In this document: positions 1 to 10,958 of the stretch, piece after piece
Position numbering within the stretch: the first letter of the stretch is position 1
Layout: the number at the start of each line of letters is the position of its first letter
Source: Atherix ibis
Taxonomy: Eukaryota > Arthropoda > Insecta > Diptera > Athericidae
DNA: 64,000 nt
Assembly (NCBI GenBank): GCA_958298945.1
Contig: OY282607.1
Location: 50,011,020-50,075,019 of the forward strand
Reading direction: 5' to 3'
Made by a program: the position numbers and the translations under genes
Notes under the pieces: generated by a model
Seen by the model: the letters and a program-made list of their open reading frames with translations, nothing else
Databases searched by the model: none
What the model was told of the DNA's origin: nothing

Positions 1-747
1 CACTTGATAATGTATGTTCCACATGTGCTCGTTGCAAATTTTTGGAAGTCACACTCGCAGATTTACAAGGTTTCACACAAATTTTGATGGTACATTATTG
101 TTTCAAATTTCCCTGTTCTATTTTTCATAATGTTCAACAAAATCAACTTCAGTTATCACGGTCTATGAGATCGTGTAGTTAGTGGACGAGTTTAAAACTT
201 ATACAACTCATTTAATCCATTTAGGAGAAACTAAATGCACGAAAAATGAAATTTGATATTTTTTTTAGTGTAGAATTTTAACAATTAACAGGCTTCTAAT
301 AATAACAGGCTTCTCATAATAATTATTTTGCTACCATTTTCGTCAGCCCTTTGACATTTTTTATTACATTTTTCAAATAATTTTTATTTTAAGTATAAAG
401 GCTGAAATTTTTAAAATAATATTAGTTAGATAATTGAGAATCATAGCAACAGAGTGAGATATGCACATTCAGTCTAAGTTTGCTATACCGTTCAATCGAA
501 GGCTTAGCGGCACAAACGTACATTTCGCCAAGAAAAACAACAAAAATTTTATATTTCTAATAATTCCGCTCTGATTTATCAGCTTTTATAAATAAGAAAA
601 AGCTAAAGCTTATCAATTTGGTCGTGGTCAACATAGGCAATTTTATTGTATTCATGGAAATTTTGAACTCATTTAAAACAAAAACTTTTAACGATTGTCA
701 TTGCGTACACTTAAGCTAAGCTTTCCTTGTTTATAGTATCCTGCATG
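1..747. other. AT-rich spacer, no gene seen
   Basis: I see no supported coding region, RNA gene or mobile-element terminus here. The sequence is AT-rich with short homopolymer runs. Confidence 0.5.
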
Positions 748-749
748 GG

Positions 750-1693
750 AGGAGAATGTTCTCTCAGGATAAATTTTTGTCGGAGCTTTTGCAAGAAATT
801 TGTCAAAAACTCATAAAATTTGCATAAACATTTTAAAAAAAATAAAAATGGCGATTTATTTAGAATTATTTTATGGTATCATTCTTCAATTTCAGACAAA
901 GCTTCTCCAATCCATATTATTCAGATCTTTTTAATTATTAATGCTTTAAAAAAAAATTATATTGAGTAAGAAAGAAAAATTAGAAAAATATTCTTTTATT
1001 TAAAAAAAATAAAATTAAACAGAAAAACATATATTTTAGGAAGAAAATTAAAAAACGAAGAAAAACATAAAAAAGTATTAAAAAAACATTCGCTAAACCC
1101 CCTTGCCTGGTATATACCAAAAAAAAATCTACAAGAAAAGGCCAATAAAGAGAACACACAGAAATAAATCGGTCGTCAAAAGATATGAAAACAAAATCCA
1201 AAAAAAAAACCGACAAATCCGAAATTTGAAGTTAATGCACGAAAATCGAATTTTTATACCAGGCGACCAGTTTTCTTAGAAAATAGGAGGCAAAAATTGT
1301 TATAATGACGCCACTTTTCACTAAATTTGTTTTTCGTAATGAAAATGGCAAATTTTTTCAATTTTTTTTTATATTGTAGTATCATTGTTCATTTTTAGGC
1401 GAAGCTTCTCCGATTCATGCTATCCTCTTAAAAAGAAGAATCTCCTCTCAGGATAAATGTTTGTGGGAGCTTTTGCAAGAAATTTGTCAAAAATTCATAA
1501 AATTTGCTATAGACAGTTTTGTTTTTTGTAAAAATGGCAATTTATTTAGAATTTTTTATGGTATCATTCTACACTTTCAGGCAAAGCTTCACCAATCCAT
1601 ACTATTCAGATCTTTTAAATTATTAATGCTTTTAAAACAAATTACATTGAGCAAAAAAGAAAAGTTTAAAAAATAAAAAAAACATTCGCTAAA
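750..1693. repeat. Pair of diverged direct repeats of about 240 bases
   Basis: The segment around 750-990 is repeated in the same orientation around 1435-1675. Both copies share phrases such as CTCAGGATAAAT, GGAGCTTTTGCAAGAAATTT, ATGGTATCATTCT and CCAATCCATA in the same order, with scattered substitutions and small indels. Both are followed by AAAAAACATTCGCTAAA (1081-1097 and about 1677-1693), so the unit probably extends to that point, with extra sequence in the first copy. A third partial match (a GTATCATT phrase followed by a GCGAAGCTTCTCC phrase) lies near 1380-1410. No long open frame is conserved between copies. It may be a non-coding repeat unit or the ends of a degraded element; the nature is unknown. 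Confidence 0.6.
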
Positions 1694-2124
1694 TCTTACC
1701 CAGAGCCTTTAAAGTCTCTGAAAAGGTAAAACAGCTATTGTGCGCATTGTCTGGCATCATAATTTTATCATCTGAGTATATGAGGCTATCCTGCTTAGTA
1801 AGATAGCATAGACTATCTAATATATGGTACTAAGCAACATAATACTAATTATTGAGAATGAAAACAAAGATTTTCATAATATGAGGTGACAAGATAAATT
1901 GAAATAGTAGCGTAGGGCTCCAAATATTTTTACTGAATTATCTTTACCGCTCCTACCAATATGGTTACTTTTATATCTACATAGCGTCGATAAGTATGTA
2001 AGTATTTTCTGTTGTAAAAATGCTCTATTAATTTATCAAATTCTTCATTTGACTTTTGGGATCTGTTATATTTTCGTGACCTGTTTCGTTTCTCACTGAT
2101 TTTGCTTTTACATAAAATACATAA
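1694..2124. other. AT-rich spacer, no gene seen
   Basis: No convincing coding or repeat feature. A 69-codon minus-strand open frame at 1930-2139 has no recognisable motif and overlaps the start of the transposon remnant that follows. Confidence 0.4.
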
Positions 2125-2424
2125 AAAAATTAAATTCAAATGAACTGGATTTGGTAATAAACAAAATAGCCGCTATTGGGGCACTAAAAACCCTCATTGA
2201 TATACCAAAAACCACTACAGCCTCGTTGAGTAATGGTATGGTGCGGCATCATTGGGCCATATTTGTTTTAAGATGCTGGAGGCAATGCTGTAACAGTTAC
2301 TGGTGACTGTTATCGGAAACTGTTGGAAAATATTTTCTTCTACCTGAATTGGATCAATTAAGCTTACAGAACATGTAGTTCCAACAAGGCAGTGCCACAT
2401 CAAACGTAGATCGAACTACGTGTA

Positions 2425-3737
2425 CGAGGGTCATTCAACAAGTACTTAGCTTCACCGCCCGATGGAACTACTGTCACAAAAGAAATTTACCATCGTGCAG
2501 TCGATTTCCTTCATTAGTTTTTTTTTTTAAGTAGCCTACTGTCAAAGTTTCAGTCGATTTCCTTCATTAGTTTTGTTTTGAGAGCCTTTGAAAGCGAGCG
2601 TGTCGGTCGGTTGCACAAAAATGGAAAAAGAACAATATCGTTCGGTGATTAGATTCTTGTTTTTGGAAGGGAAAACGCGCAGCGAAATCAAAGATCGCTT
2701 GGATGCTGTGTATGGTGACTCTTCTCCTTCGATGGCGACCGTCAAGAATTGGTTCAACGAGTTTGTTCGTGGTCGCACGTCGGTTTTTGATGAGCCACGC
2801 CCAGGTGCCCCGAAAACGGCTGCTACGGAGGAAAACGTTAAAAAAGTCCACGGTCTCGTGTTGGCCGACCGTCGATTGAAGGTTCACGAGATAGCTGACT
2901 GTGGGCATCGCAGTAGGAACGGTGCATCATATTCTACACGAAGAACTGGGCATGGGAAAGCTGTCGGCGCGACGGGTGCCGCGTTTGCTCACACCGGAAA
3001 ACAAGTGCAACCGTGAGACCACATCGGCGAGGTGTTTGGCGCTGTTTCAGCGCAATCCAGCGGAGTTCTTGCGTCGTTTCGTGACCGTCGACGAAACATG
3101 GATTCACTGGTACACACCAGAGACCAAGGAACAGTCGAAACAGTTGACTTCACCCGGCGAACGTGCTCCGAAGAAGGCGAAGACTGTTCGATCGGCCGGA
3201 AAGGTGATGGCCACCGTTTTCTGGGATTCACAAGATGTGATCCACATCGATTACCTCGAGAAGGGTAAAACAATCATGGGGCGCTACTATGCTGACTTAT
3301 TGGGCCCATTTGACGTCGAATTGAAGAAAAAGCGGCCCCGCTTTACGAAGAAAAAAGTGCTGTTCCACCACGACAACGCGCCGGCTCACACCTCCACCGT
3401 CGCCATCGCCAAATTGGTCGAATTGCGCTACGAATTGCTGCCCCATCCACCGTACTCTCCAGATTTGGCCTCCTGTGACTACTTTTTGTTTCCAAACCAA
3501 ACCTGAAAAAATCACTCGCCGGGAATAAATTTGGGTCGAATGAGGAGGTCATCATCGCCACGGAGGCCTATTTCGCTTCCCTCGAGAAAATGTGTTTTTT
3601 GGACGGGTTAAAAAAGTTAGAGCATCGCTGGGCCAAGTGTATCGAGCTTGAAGGAGATTATGTGGAAAAATAAATTGCCACCTTTTCAAAATTTTCGTTT
3701 TTCTTTTGTAGGCTAAGTACTTGTTGAATGACCCTCG
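2425..3737 (+). mobile_element. Mariner element, family I copy 1 (about 1.3 kb)
   Basis: This is a complete mariner by its ends: terminal inverted repeats begin CGAGGGTCATTCAACAAG at 2425 and end in the exact complement at 3737, flanked by the TA target duplication (2423-2424 and 3738-3739). It lies inside the transposase of an older DEAHF-type transposon, with the host element resuming directly on the right. Its 5' leader contains a 23-base segment (2498-2520) duplicated at 2551-2573; the sister copy at 22024-23315 lacks the first of these, so this is a private rearrangement. The encoded transposase is broken (see the pseudogene entry). Confidence 0.95.
2621..3673 (+). pseudogene. Mariner transposase, two frameshifts
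   Basis: The original product is a DD34D mariner transposase of about 349 residues that cuts and pastes the element at TA sites. I start at ATG 2621 (MEKEQY), which matches the intact sister copy. The N-terminal part with the first helix-turn-helix is open to about 2900. There two bases are lost relative to the sister (GAGACTG reduced to GACTG), shifting the frame. The middle part keeps VDETWIHWYTPET and HHDNAPAHT. A five-base insertion near 3500 (duplicated CCAAA) breaks the frame again and puts a stop right after PNQT, cutting off the C-terminal 55 or so residues. Original stop TAA is at 3671-3673. It still carries the usual His in NAPAH and Tyr in YSPDLA, both changed in the sister copy. 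Confidence 0.9.
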
Positions 3738-4148
3738 TATATACGATGAAAATTTTGAGGACATTTTTCTCGGCCGAATATGTCAAAAAGTGGTGATATC
3801 GACAGGCGCCCACAATGCCCTGATTTGAAGAATCCTGATTTATTCGTAGAGGTTCTTGAAGGAGACGGTGTATACTAACAAACCAATTATAACCACAATG
3901 TCTAAGGACAATAATCGAAACGAAATTGCCAAATTAACACCAGAAGTCTGCAAACATTTTATGCAAAATGTGCTGAAAAGAGTTCGCGTTTGCGCCGCGA
4001 TCAAAAGCAGGCATTTGACTGACATTATATTTTATACATTATAATGAAGACAATATACTCAATTCATAAAATATAAATTATAAAATTGAACTTCATTTAA
4101 AAGTTATTAAAATAAAACTTCGACCTGGAACATAAAAGGCACTCTGTA

Positions 4149-6204
4149 TTTGATGAAAAGCTCTTTAGGAGTACAAGTTACGGATATAGGTTTGTCCTTC
4201 TAAGCATAAATTAGTACGTTTTGAAAATGTTAAAAAGCGTTTAATTATTTATTTAATAAAAGCGTATACAAACCAAAATTATATAGTTCAGGAAGTGTCC
4301 TTTTTAAGTAAATTATCGTGAGCTAGAAGCTTTGTCGTCAAAACAATGGTGTTGGTTTTTTTTTTTTGAAAACTATTAAACAATGTGCAATAATATATAA
4401 AATTATCTGGCTATCTGGTTCAGATCTACTAAGTCTATCTGAAAGTTATGACTTGCATAGCTCTTATTTACTATTTAATTTCTATGAAGGTAGGAACTAG
4501 TTCGTTTTCTGATTCTGTGTGGGCGTTAAAATCATCCATACATATGCAGCGGATTTCCTCTTATAAATTTAAGCAATAATTGACCACTAAAAATAATAGG
4601 TTTTATAGAGCGTAAACGGACCAGCAGAATTTTTTTTGCAAAATTTTAACCTAAATAATAATAACATAGCATCTTAATGAAAATTCTCTCGGTTAAATTT
4701 TACTATCATATTTTTTCCTATTATTGTATATTTTTATTTTGATCCGATTTTCACACTTTTCAATATTAAAGAATATTATTTAGTTAATAATAGGATCTAC
4801 TAAAAAAAAAGGAAAAATTTTGTTCTTAAAGTAGTACAATATGAATTATGAAAAGTTCCCCATATTAGCTCATTTTATCCTATAGAAATGAATTATCTTT
4901 GATTCGATTTATATTGTTATACTAAAAATAGTAATCATTGAAAACCAGTAAAAGTTTATCTTAAATTTTTGATTGCCTTAACGTTTATATGATTATTTTT
5001 ACATTTCCTTAGCAGTGAAAATAAGGGAGGACGCGAAGATGGAGAAGTTGTGGGAATAGAAAAACATAAAGTAGGAAAGGAATCCTCTGACAATTTCCTA
5101 CCATAGAACAGAGAAATACGATCATACAGCATATGACCAATAAAGAGGAACTGTTTTTGTATTTACGGTAAAAAAAGGCCTTTTTCCGTTTTATTTTTTC
5201 CATTTTCATTCCAGTAAATATTTTTATGGTACGTTATTTTCAAAGAAAAAATTACCAAAGAACATTACTGGCCTGAAAACGTAATTTGAATTTTGTTTCG
5301 TCTACTAAATTAAGTTTTTATGTTATAATATAATTTTACGATGAATATCATGCGAACTTTACGTTTCTTCTATTATTTTTCCTGAAACAAGACCCTCCCG
5401 CACGACTTGCAAATAGCATGGAAATTTTAAATTTTTTTATTTCACTCAAGAAAGTCTTTACAGTTTAAATTTTCTATATTCTATATTAGCAAGGCAAAGA
5501 AGCTCTCCTTAGAATCGTAATATTAATTAATCGTTTGTTTTACTTCATATTTTATTTAATTTTATTAGGCAACGGAAAACATTCTAGAATAGCCCATTGT
5601 ATACGAAAAAGAATGGCACGATTTCAGAACTAACCATCATTAAGCGCAATTTACCCCAGATATGTGTGATTTTAAATGGTCGTAATTAATGATATTTGGC
5701 ACCCCTAGGAAAAAATATAATTACGGAAATATTCAAACCATTTAAATATATTTATTAAATGAATACTCATAAAGAAAGTTCATTTTTGGTCAAATGAAGA
5801 TAAATATACATTGTTTATTATCCTTACACTGAATAATTATAGCCTTTATTTATTATATGTTTGCCTTTATCGTTTAACTTTCTGCTTATCTCTGTATTCG
5901 ACTAATCTTAAAATTTGATAGTATTAAGCAATTTTATGAAAACTGGTCATAATGTTTTCGATATAAAAGAACAAATATAAATGCGATATTTTATCCTTTA
6001 ATCATTTTGGTTTTAATACATTTGCTATCTTACAATAAACATTTTAATTTATATTTATGATTTTATTAAGCATTAAATTAAAATAGCATTTATTAACTGT
6101 ATTACAAGAATAACGTTACTATTTTCGATATAACGAATCAGTAATAGCACAGATTTTTTAGTCTTGTAGACTTAATAGTATTTTTTTTTTTGAGCAGAAA
6201 GAGT
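4149..6204. other. AT-rich spacer, no gene seen
   Basis: No supported gene. Short open frames here (for example minus 5009-5209) lack motifs and are expected by chance. No terminal repeats or target duplications were noticed. Confidence 0.5.
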
Positions 6205-6830
6205 ATTCGCCGAGCGTTTTTCTAAACATTTCCAATGAATTTGACCGAGTATGGTATTCTGGCCTACTTTAAAATAGTTGAAAATTTTAATTTTTCCGAA
6301 AAAATTCTATTCGCGCAGGTGTCCCTCAGGGTAGTACTTTTGACTATCTTCTGCACAATATTTCTATCCAGGATATTCTCTCTATAATAACACCTTAGTA
6401 GCGTCACAAAAACCTATACACTACCTCTATAGTAATTCCTTTCAAAATTGGTTCAGAAAATAGAGAATACAAATATACGAACAACATGGAACGCACACAC
6501 AAAACTGAAAATAACTGAAACTAACAGACGCTATAGGCAACTGCAAAAACTTTTAGATAAACGATCAAAACTGACTTTTAAAAAAAAGCCTCTAATATAA
6601 GATAGATATGGACGCATAAAATATAACTTCTAGGGCAACTAGGCGCCTCAATTCCGGGCGAATCCAAATGTGCATAATTGGGCAATCCATCTTTCGTTTG
6701 TGAAATATCGGTTACTCGTTACAAAAAAAATTATAGTCAACTGTCATCCCATAACCATCCTCTTTTAAGATAATTGTAATGTCACTTGGCCTTCTTAAAA
6801 ATATACATAGACGCTGGAAAAGATATTAGC
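6205..6830 (+). mobile_element. Jockey-like non-LTR retrotransposon fragment (RT, degraded)
   Basis: Translated across frames, this stretch gives reverse-transcriptase pieces in the right order: FLNISNEFDRVWYSGLL (motif A; the family form FLDIS has lost its catalytic Asp here), AGVPQGSTF (motif B), then a deletion that removes the YADD block, then TNRRYRQLQKLLDKRSKLTF and a C-terminal trace near 6700-6780. The order and wording match the better-kept copy at 25830-27630, so it is the same family. Many stops and deletions; no 5' part, no clear polyA tail or target duplication. Dead fragment. Confidence 0.75.
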
Positions 6831-7747
6831 CATGAGAATTTCCTAAGCTTAAGAAAAAATATATTTACAGTAAATCTCATGGCTTAGAGATGTATTAAGG
6901 GTTGTTATTGTTGATCGTGCCTTATTATGTGCCATGTTATTGTTGATCGAGTTTATTTTAAATTTAGCTATAGAGTAAAGAATAAAGGTTTTTAGCCCCG
7001 AAATAGATTTTGTTGACGTAATAATTTTAATTAAGTAAAAGTTATAAAGAGTTTGTAGAGATGTCAAGAGAAGAAACAGCTCATTTCTTAATTTTATTTA
7101 ATTATCATCGATTTTTTATGAATCTAATAAAATTTGGGGTAGGTTTTTTTCCAATTCCATCAGATCGCTTTTCAGTAACGTGATAGAAGAAACAGTAAAA
7201 ATCATGGCCTTCTTTTTAGCTTATTTCACAGTTACATGATGGGATTCAGGGCTTCGTGATATGGCCACTTGATAACTAAAAATATTCCGGCATCTGTAAA
7301 ATATTCTTATATATTTCCTATAATGTCTGTCTACTAGCAGAGAATTCACCCAGTTTCTGCTGAATTTGTATTACGTTGAGTCGCTGGTCACACAATGGCG
7401 TCATTGAAATGAGACCATTTATCTCCAGGTCATCAAACTGAAGTAGGTCCATCGCATAATAAAATAAAATTCTGAACTATAATAAAATAAGTTTATGAAT
7501 GATGATGGTTATTTTTTTTATAGCGGGACCTGAAATAAAGTTTTAATAATTAAATGCGCATGAAAGGGTTGATCATTTTATGAAAAAACGAGCTACGATG
7601 ATTGCAAGAACGAGAAAATTGGAAAAAGGTGGACTAAATGTAGTATTAAATATTAAATAAATAATGAATATATTTATTGTACAATAAAATAAGAGGGCTT
7701 AAACATATGTCAGATCTAGTAATAAAAAGTTGAAGAAATGTTTATGT
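6831..7747. other. AT-rich spacer, no gene seen
   Basis: No supported coding feature or repeat boundary. The 72-codon minus-strand open frame at 6849-7067 has no recognisable feature. Confidence 0.5.
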
Positions 7748-7749
7748 TA

Positions 7750-8949
7750 CGAAGGTCATTCAATTTTTTTTGTGAGTATCATTATCGATAGGAAAGCTGT
7801 CAAAATTTCAGCTCGATCCATAGCGTAGGTCAATTTCTTTCATCGATTAAAGTTAACGACATTTATTTCTGCATAACAATGGAAAAAAGCGAGTTTAGGG
7901 CTGTCATCAAACATCTCCATTTAAAAGGCTTAAGCCCGGAAGAAATCAAAGCCGAGTTAGACGTAGTTCATGGCACATCTGCACCTGTGTTTGCGACGGT
8001 TTACAATTGGTTGAATGAATTTAAACGTGGCCGTTCATCCACAAAAGAAGAACATCGTTCAGGACGCCCAGTTGAGGTGTCTACTCCTGAAATCATCGAC
8101 AAAATCCACGATCTGATTTTGAGCGATCGGCGAATTAAAGTGCGCGAATTAGTTGAGGCCACGGGCATATCACAAGGTACAGTCGCTTCAATTTTGCATG
8201 AAAAATTGTGTGTGAAAAAAATTTCGGCAAGATGGGTTCCGCGTTTGCACTCAGAGGAGAATAAGCGCAATCGTGCAGTGGACTCTTAGGCTATGTTGGC
8301 ACTCTTTCATCGCAATCCTGCCGAATTCCTTCGTCGATATGTCACTGTGGACGAAACCTGGATACACTACTACACTCCAGAAACGAAGAGACAGTTATCA
8401 CAGTGGATTTTCAAGGGTGAACGGGCTCCGAAGAAGGCAAAAACTGTGCCATCGGCCGGAAAGGTGATGGCCACGGTCTTTTGGGCTTCGCAGGGCATCA
8501 TTTTTATCGACTACTTGGAAAAAGAAAAAACAATAACAGGAGCGTATTACGCGTCGTTATTGCAACGGTTGAGCGAGGAAATCAAAGAGAAACGCCCCCA
8601 TCTGAAGAAGAAAAAAATCCTCTTGCATCAGGACAATGCGCGTGTGCACACCTGCGCTGTTTTCATGGCCAAAATTGTAGAATTGCGAATGGAATTTTGC
8701 AGCATCTTGCTTATTCACCAGATTTGGCCCCGAGTGACTATTTTCTTTTCCCCAATCTGAAGAAATGGCTTAGCGGACGAAGGTTCACTTCCAACGAGGA
8801 CGTCATTGCTCAAACGGATGAGTATTTTGCAGAACTTCCGAAATCCTATTTTTTGGATGGGCTAAAAATTTTGGAAAAACTTCCAAAATTTTTTTTTTTA
8901 AAACAGTGTTTTTTCCATCTTTTTCTAAGGACTTATTGGACAACCCTCG
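7750..8949 (+). mobile_element. Mariner element, family II copy 1
   Basis: The element starts CGAAGGTCATTCAA at 7750 and ends TTGGACAACCCTCG at 8949, flanked by TA at 7748-7749 and 8950-8951. Only the outer part of the left inverted repeat survives; the inner part has been replaced by a T run. Leader and coding region are closely similar to the minus-strand copy at 45515-46860. The 3' end of the gene has also been rearranged just before the right terminus, around 8880-8910. Confidence 0.9.
7879..8890 (+). pseudogene. Mariner transposase, stop codon plus frameshift
   Basis: DD34D transposase of the family represented also at 45.6-46.6 kb. Start ATG at 7879 (MEKSEFRAV). Helix-turn-helix region (residues about 5-110) is intact, including NWLNEFKRGR and the second helix around VEATGISQGTV. 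At 8287-8289 a Glu codon present in the sister has become TAG. The same frame continues with VTVDETWIHYYTPETK and HQDNARVHT, and then the frame is lost at a TTTT run (8695-8698). One base further on, the frame gives AYSPDLAPSDYFLFPN with the third catalytic Asp. The last residues after FLDGLKILEK are scrambled. The one-base loss is identical in the sister copy; the TAG is not. Confidence 0.9.
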
Positions 8950-8951
8950 TA

Positions 8952-10425
8952 TTATGTATAGGAGCGTATTTAGTTTCTTAAAAAATCACGTAAATAAATA
9001 ACAACATTTACTGTCTTTGTGATCCGATAGTTAAAAAAAGGGGTTAATAGAGATGTGACTTTTTTCTGAAAGAATGCAAAATTTGGGACTGTAGAATATG
9101 TCATAAAAGTGGTTTCAAAATGTGGGTTATGTAAATAAATAGTCGAAAATTGGGTTGTCATTGAAAGGAGACAAATGATGGGAACAATTTAAATTATAAT
9201 GAATTTTAAAATATTTTTTTGGCAAAATATAAAAAATTTTTGGGAAATAATTGTTTATAATTAAAAATATACAATTATAAGCAAAGTGATAAATTATTAA
9301 AAATCATTGAAAGCCAGAATACAAAAAATGTCAAAGAAAAACAAATTTCATAAAAAGAAAAGAATTAAAAATTATTTTTTTTTGCATATTAATATATAGT
9401 TAGACGACTATTATTTATGAGACGAGAGCAGTATTTTAGTATATGTGAAACTTAATTATAAATAATAATTAATTATTAGCTTGAAAATGTGAAATTAGAG
9501 TATTTTACCTTTCTAAATTATTATAATTAGGGCAGGGCGGTTTTATGTTCTATTTTAAGCGAAAGGTATAAATTAATTTCCCATGCTGCATTTTTTTGGT
9601 GCATAAAAAAGGTCGAAAAGATTGACTTTATCCACGTTTTCAATCATATCGCTGAACAATAGCACAACAATTACGTGTTTGGTGTAGAACATTCACAAAA
9701 AGAAAATCGAGGAATTTTAATATAAATATTCCAAAACTTTTGGTGTTCTAACTAGCGTCGTAGTTTAAATAAAGATAGTTAAGCAAATTTTTATGTTCAT
9801 TTGATAATGTTTTCTCTAATAGAACTGTCGATATTTATTTTTTGGATGTAGATACTTTCAAAAAAACAACAATATTTTATTCCTTTATCTTATATTTTTA
9901 CTCTGTCATTAATTTAATTCCTTTTAATTGCAAGAAAGAATATTCGTTTTAGTCAATCTAATTTTCCTTTAACCAACATCTAGCTTACGCGTATATATGT
10001 TAGTATATTTAAATAATAACCTATAAATCAGATGCATTCTTCTTTATATTTTTCATTGATATTCTGGAAACTTATTATAAAATCAAAACGTGTTCCATAT
10101 TTTTCTGTCCAAGAAAATCAAAACTTGATTCTATTTTTTATAACTTGTGGGCGGGTATTGCAATGTTGCAATATTTTCTCGAGGAAAAAAAGTTCAAGAG
10201 GCATTCTCTCATACAATTCTTATAAATGGGAAATAAAAGGCTAGCACTTTTCCTTATTATATATATAATTAAAATAATATTAAAGTGAAAGATAGAAACA
10301 GTATACAAAGATTAAAACATACAACAGATAATTAAATATTAACAAAACTAACATTTCACATAAGTGTAGATATCATTGGCGATATTCGAGCAAAAATTCG
10401 GAGGTATTTGCCAAACTCTTGATAA
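8952..10425. other. AT-rich spacer, no gene seen
   Basis: No supported gene. A 70-codon plus-strand open frame (10032-10244) has no motif. Nothing repeat-like stood out. Confidence 0.5.
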
Positions 10426-10429
10426 ATAC

Positions 10430-10765
10430 TGTTACGACGTAGAATGGCACTAGCGTGCTCGATTCTAGAAAACCGGTTCTGGAGAGTATAAATCGTGTTC
10501 AATTCTAGACTATTGGTTCTGGAGCACTACTCGCAATTGACAGTTTAGTTTTAGTTAGTTGAGTTGTAGTCGAAACAGCGGTCAGAGTAGATGCTGCGTA
10601 ATTTGTGTAGCATTCAGTAATAAATAAAAGTGTTGCATAGATGCTACGTAATTTGTATAGTACTTAATTGTAAATAAATAAAGTGTAGAACAGACGTCTC
10701 GTAATTTGTGTAGCATTTAATTTTGTTAATTGCCTTATCCATCGAATCTGCATTGGATCGTAACA
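10430..10765. mobile_element. Solo LTR, 336 bases, 4-base target duplication
   Basis: The segment begins TGTTACGAC and ends GATCGTAACA, so it has the TG...CA borders and short inverted ends (TGTTAC/GTAACA) of a long terminal repeat. The four bases ATAC stand directly before it (10426-10429) and directly after it (10766-10769). Inside is a TATAAAT box near 10489 and AATAAA signals near 10620-10680, as expected for plus orientation. The 3' half holds three imperfect units of about 55 bases, each around TCGTAATTTGTGTAGCA or GCGTAATTTGTGTAGCA. No gag-pol sequence adjoins it, so it is a recombined solo LTR. A 4-base duplication would suit a Ty3/gypsy-type element, but the family is not proved. Confidence 0.85.
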
Positions 10766-10958
10766 ATACACATACTTCATTCTACCGACTAACGTAGGGT
10801 AACCTATTCACAATTCCAGTTTTTATAAGTCTTTCGTTCCAAAACAAAAATGTTATCCATCAACTTCGTTATTCTAAATGGAAACTAAAGTCTCCATCAG
10901 CGTCCTAATTTGAAGCTTCAAATTATGGTTTAATAACTGCTTTTATCATAAAGCATAT

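Larger units (their letters stand above)
2125..4146 (+). mobile_element. DEAHF-type Tc1/mariner transposon remnant, split by a mariner
   Basis: This is a decayed DNA transposon whose transposase is cut in two by the mariner at 2425-3737. The left part (about 2125-2422) reads, across frameshifts, as the middle of the catalytic domain: NKQNSRYWG, then VMVWCGIIGPYL, then GNAVTVTGDCYRKLLEN, then FQQGSATSN, where the Asp of the usual QQDGATSH is lost (GAC/GGC change). The right part (3740-4044) continues with RNEIAKLTPEVCKHFMQNV and ends SRHLTDIIF. The 3' end carries a terminal repeat (about 4097-4146) that matches, base for base over most of 45 positions, the terminus of the related element at 48254, and it is followed by TA at 4147-4148. 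The N-terminal third is missing. It is dead. The family assignment rests on comparison with the better copy at 48-51 kb. Confidence 0.75.

Noticed and set aside
8690..8704. Programmed ribosomal frameshifting in family II mariners
   Set aside because: Both copies shift at the same place, but there is no canonical slippery heptamer and both copies carry additional stops. A shared ancestral deletion is simpler.
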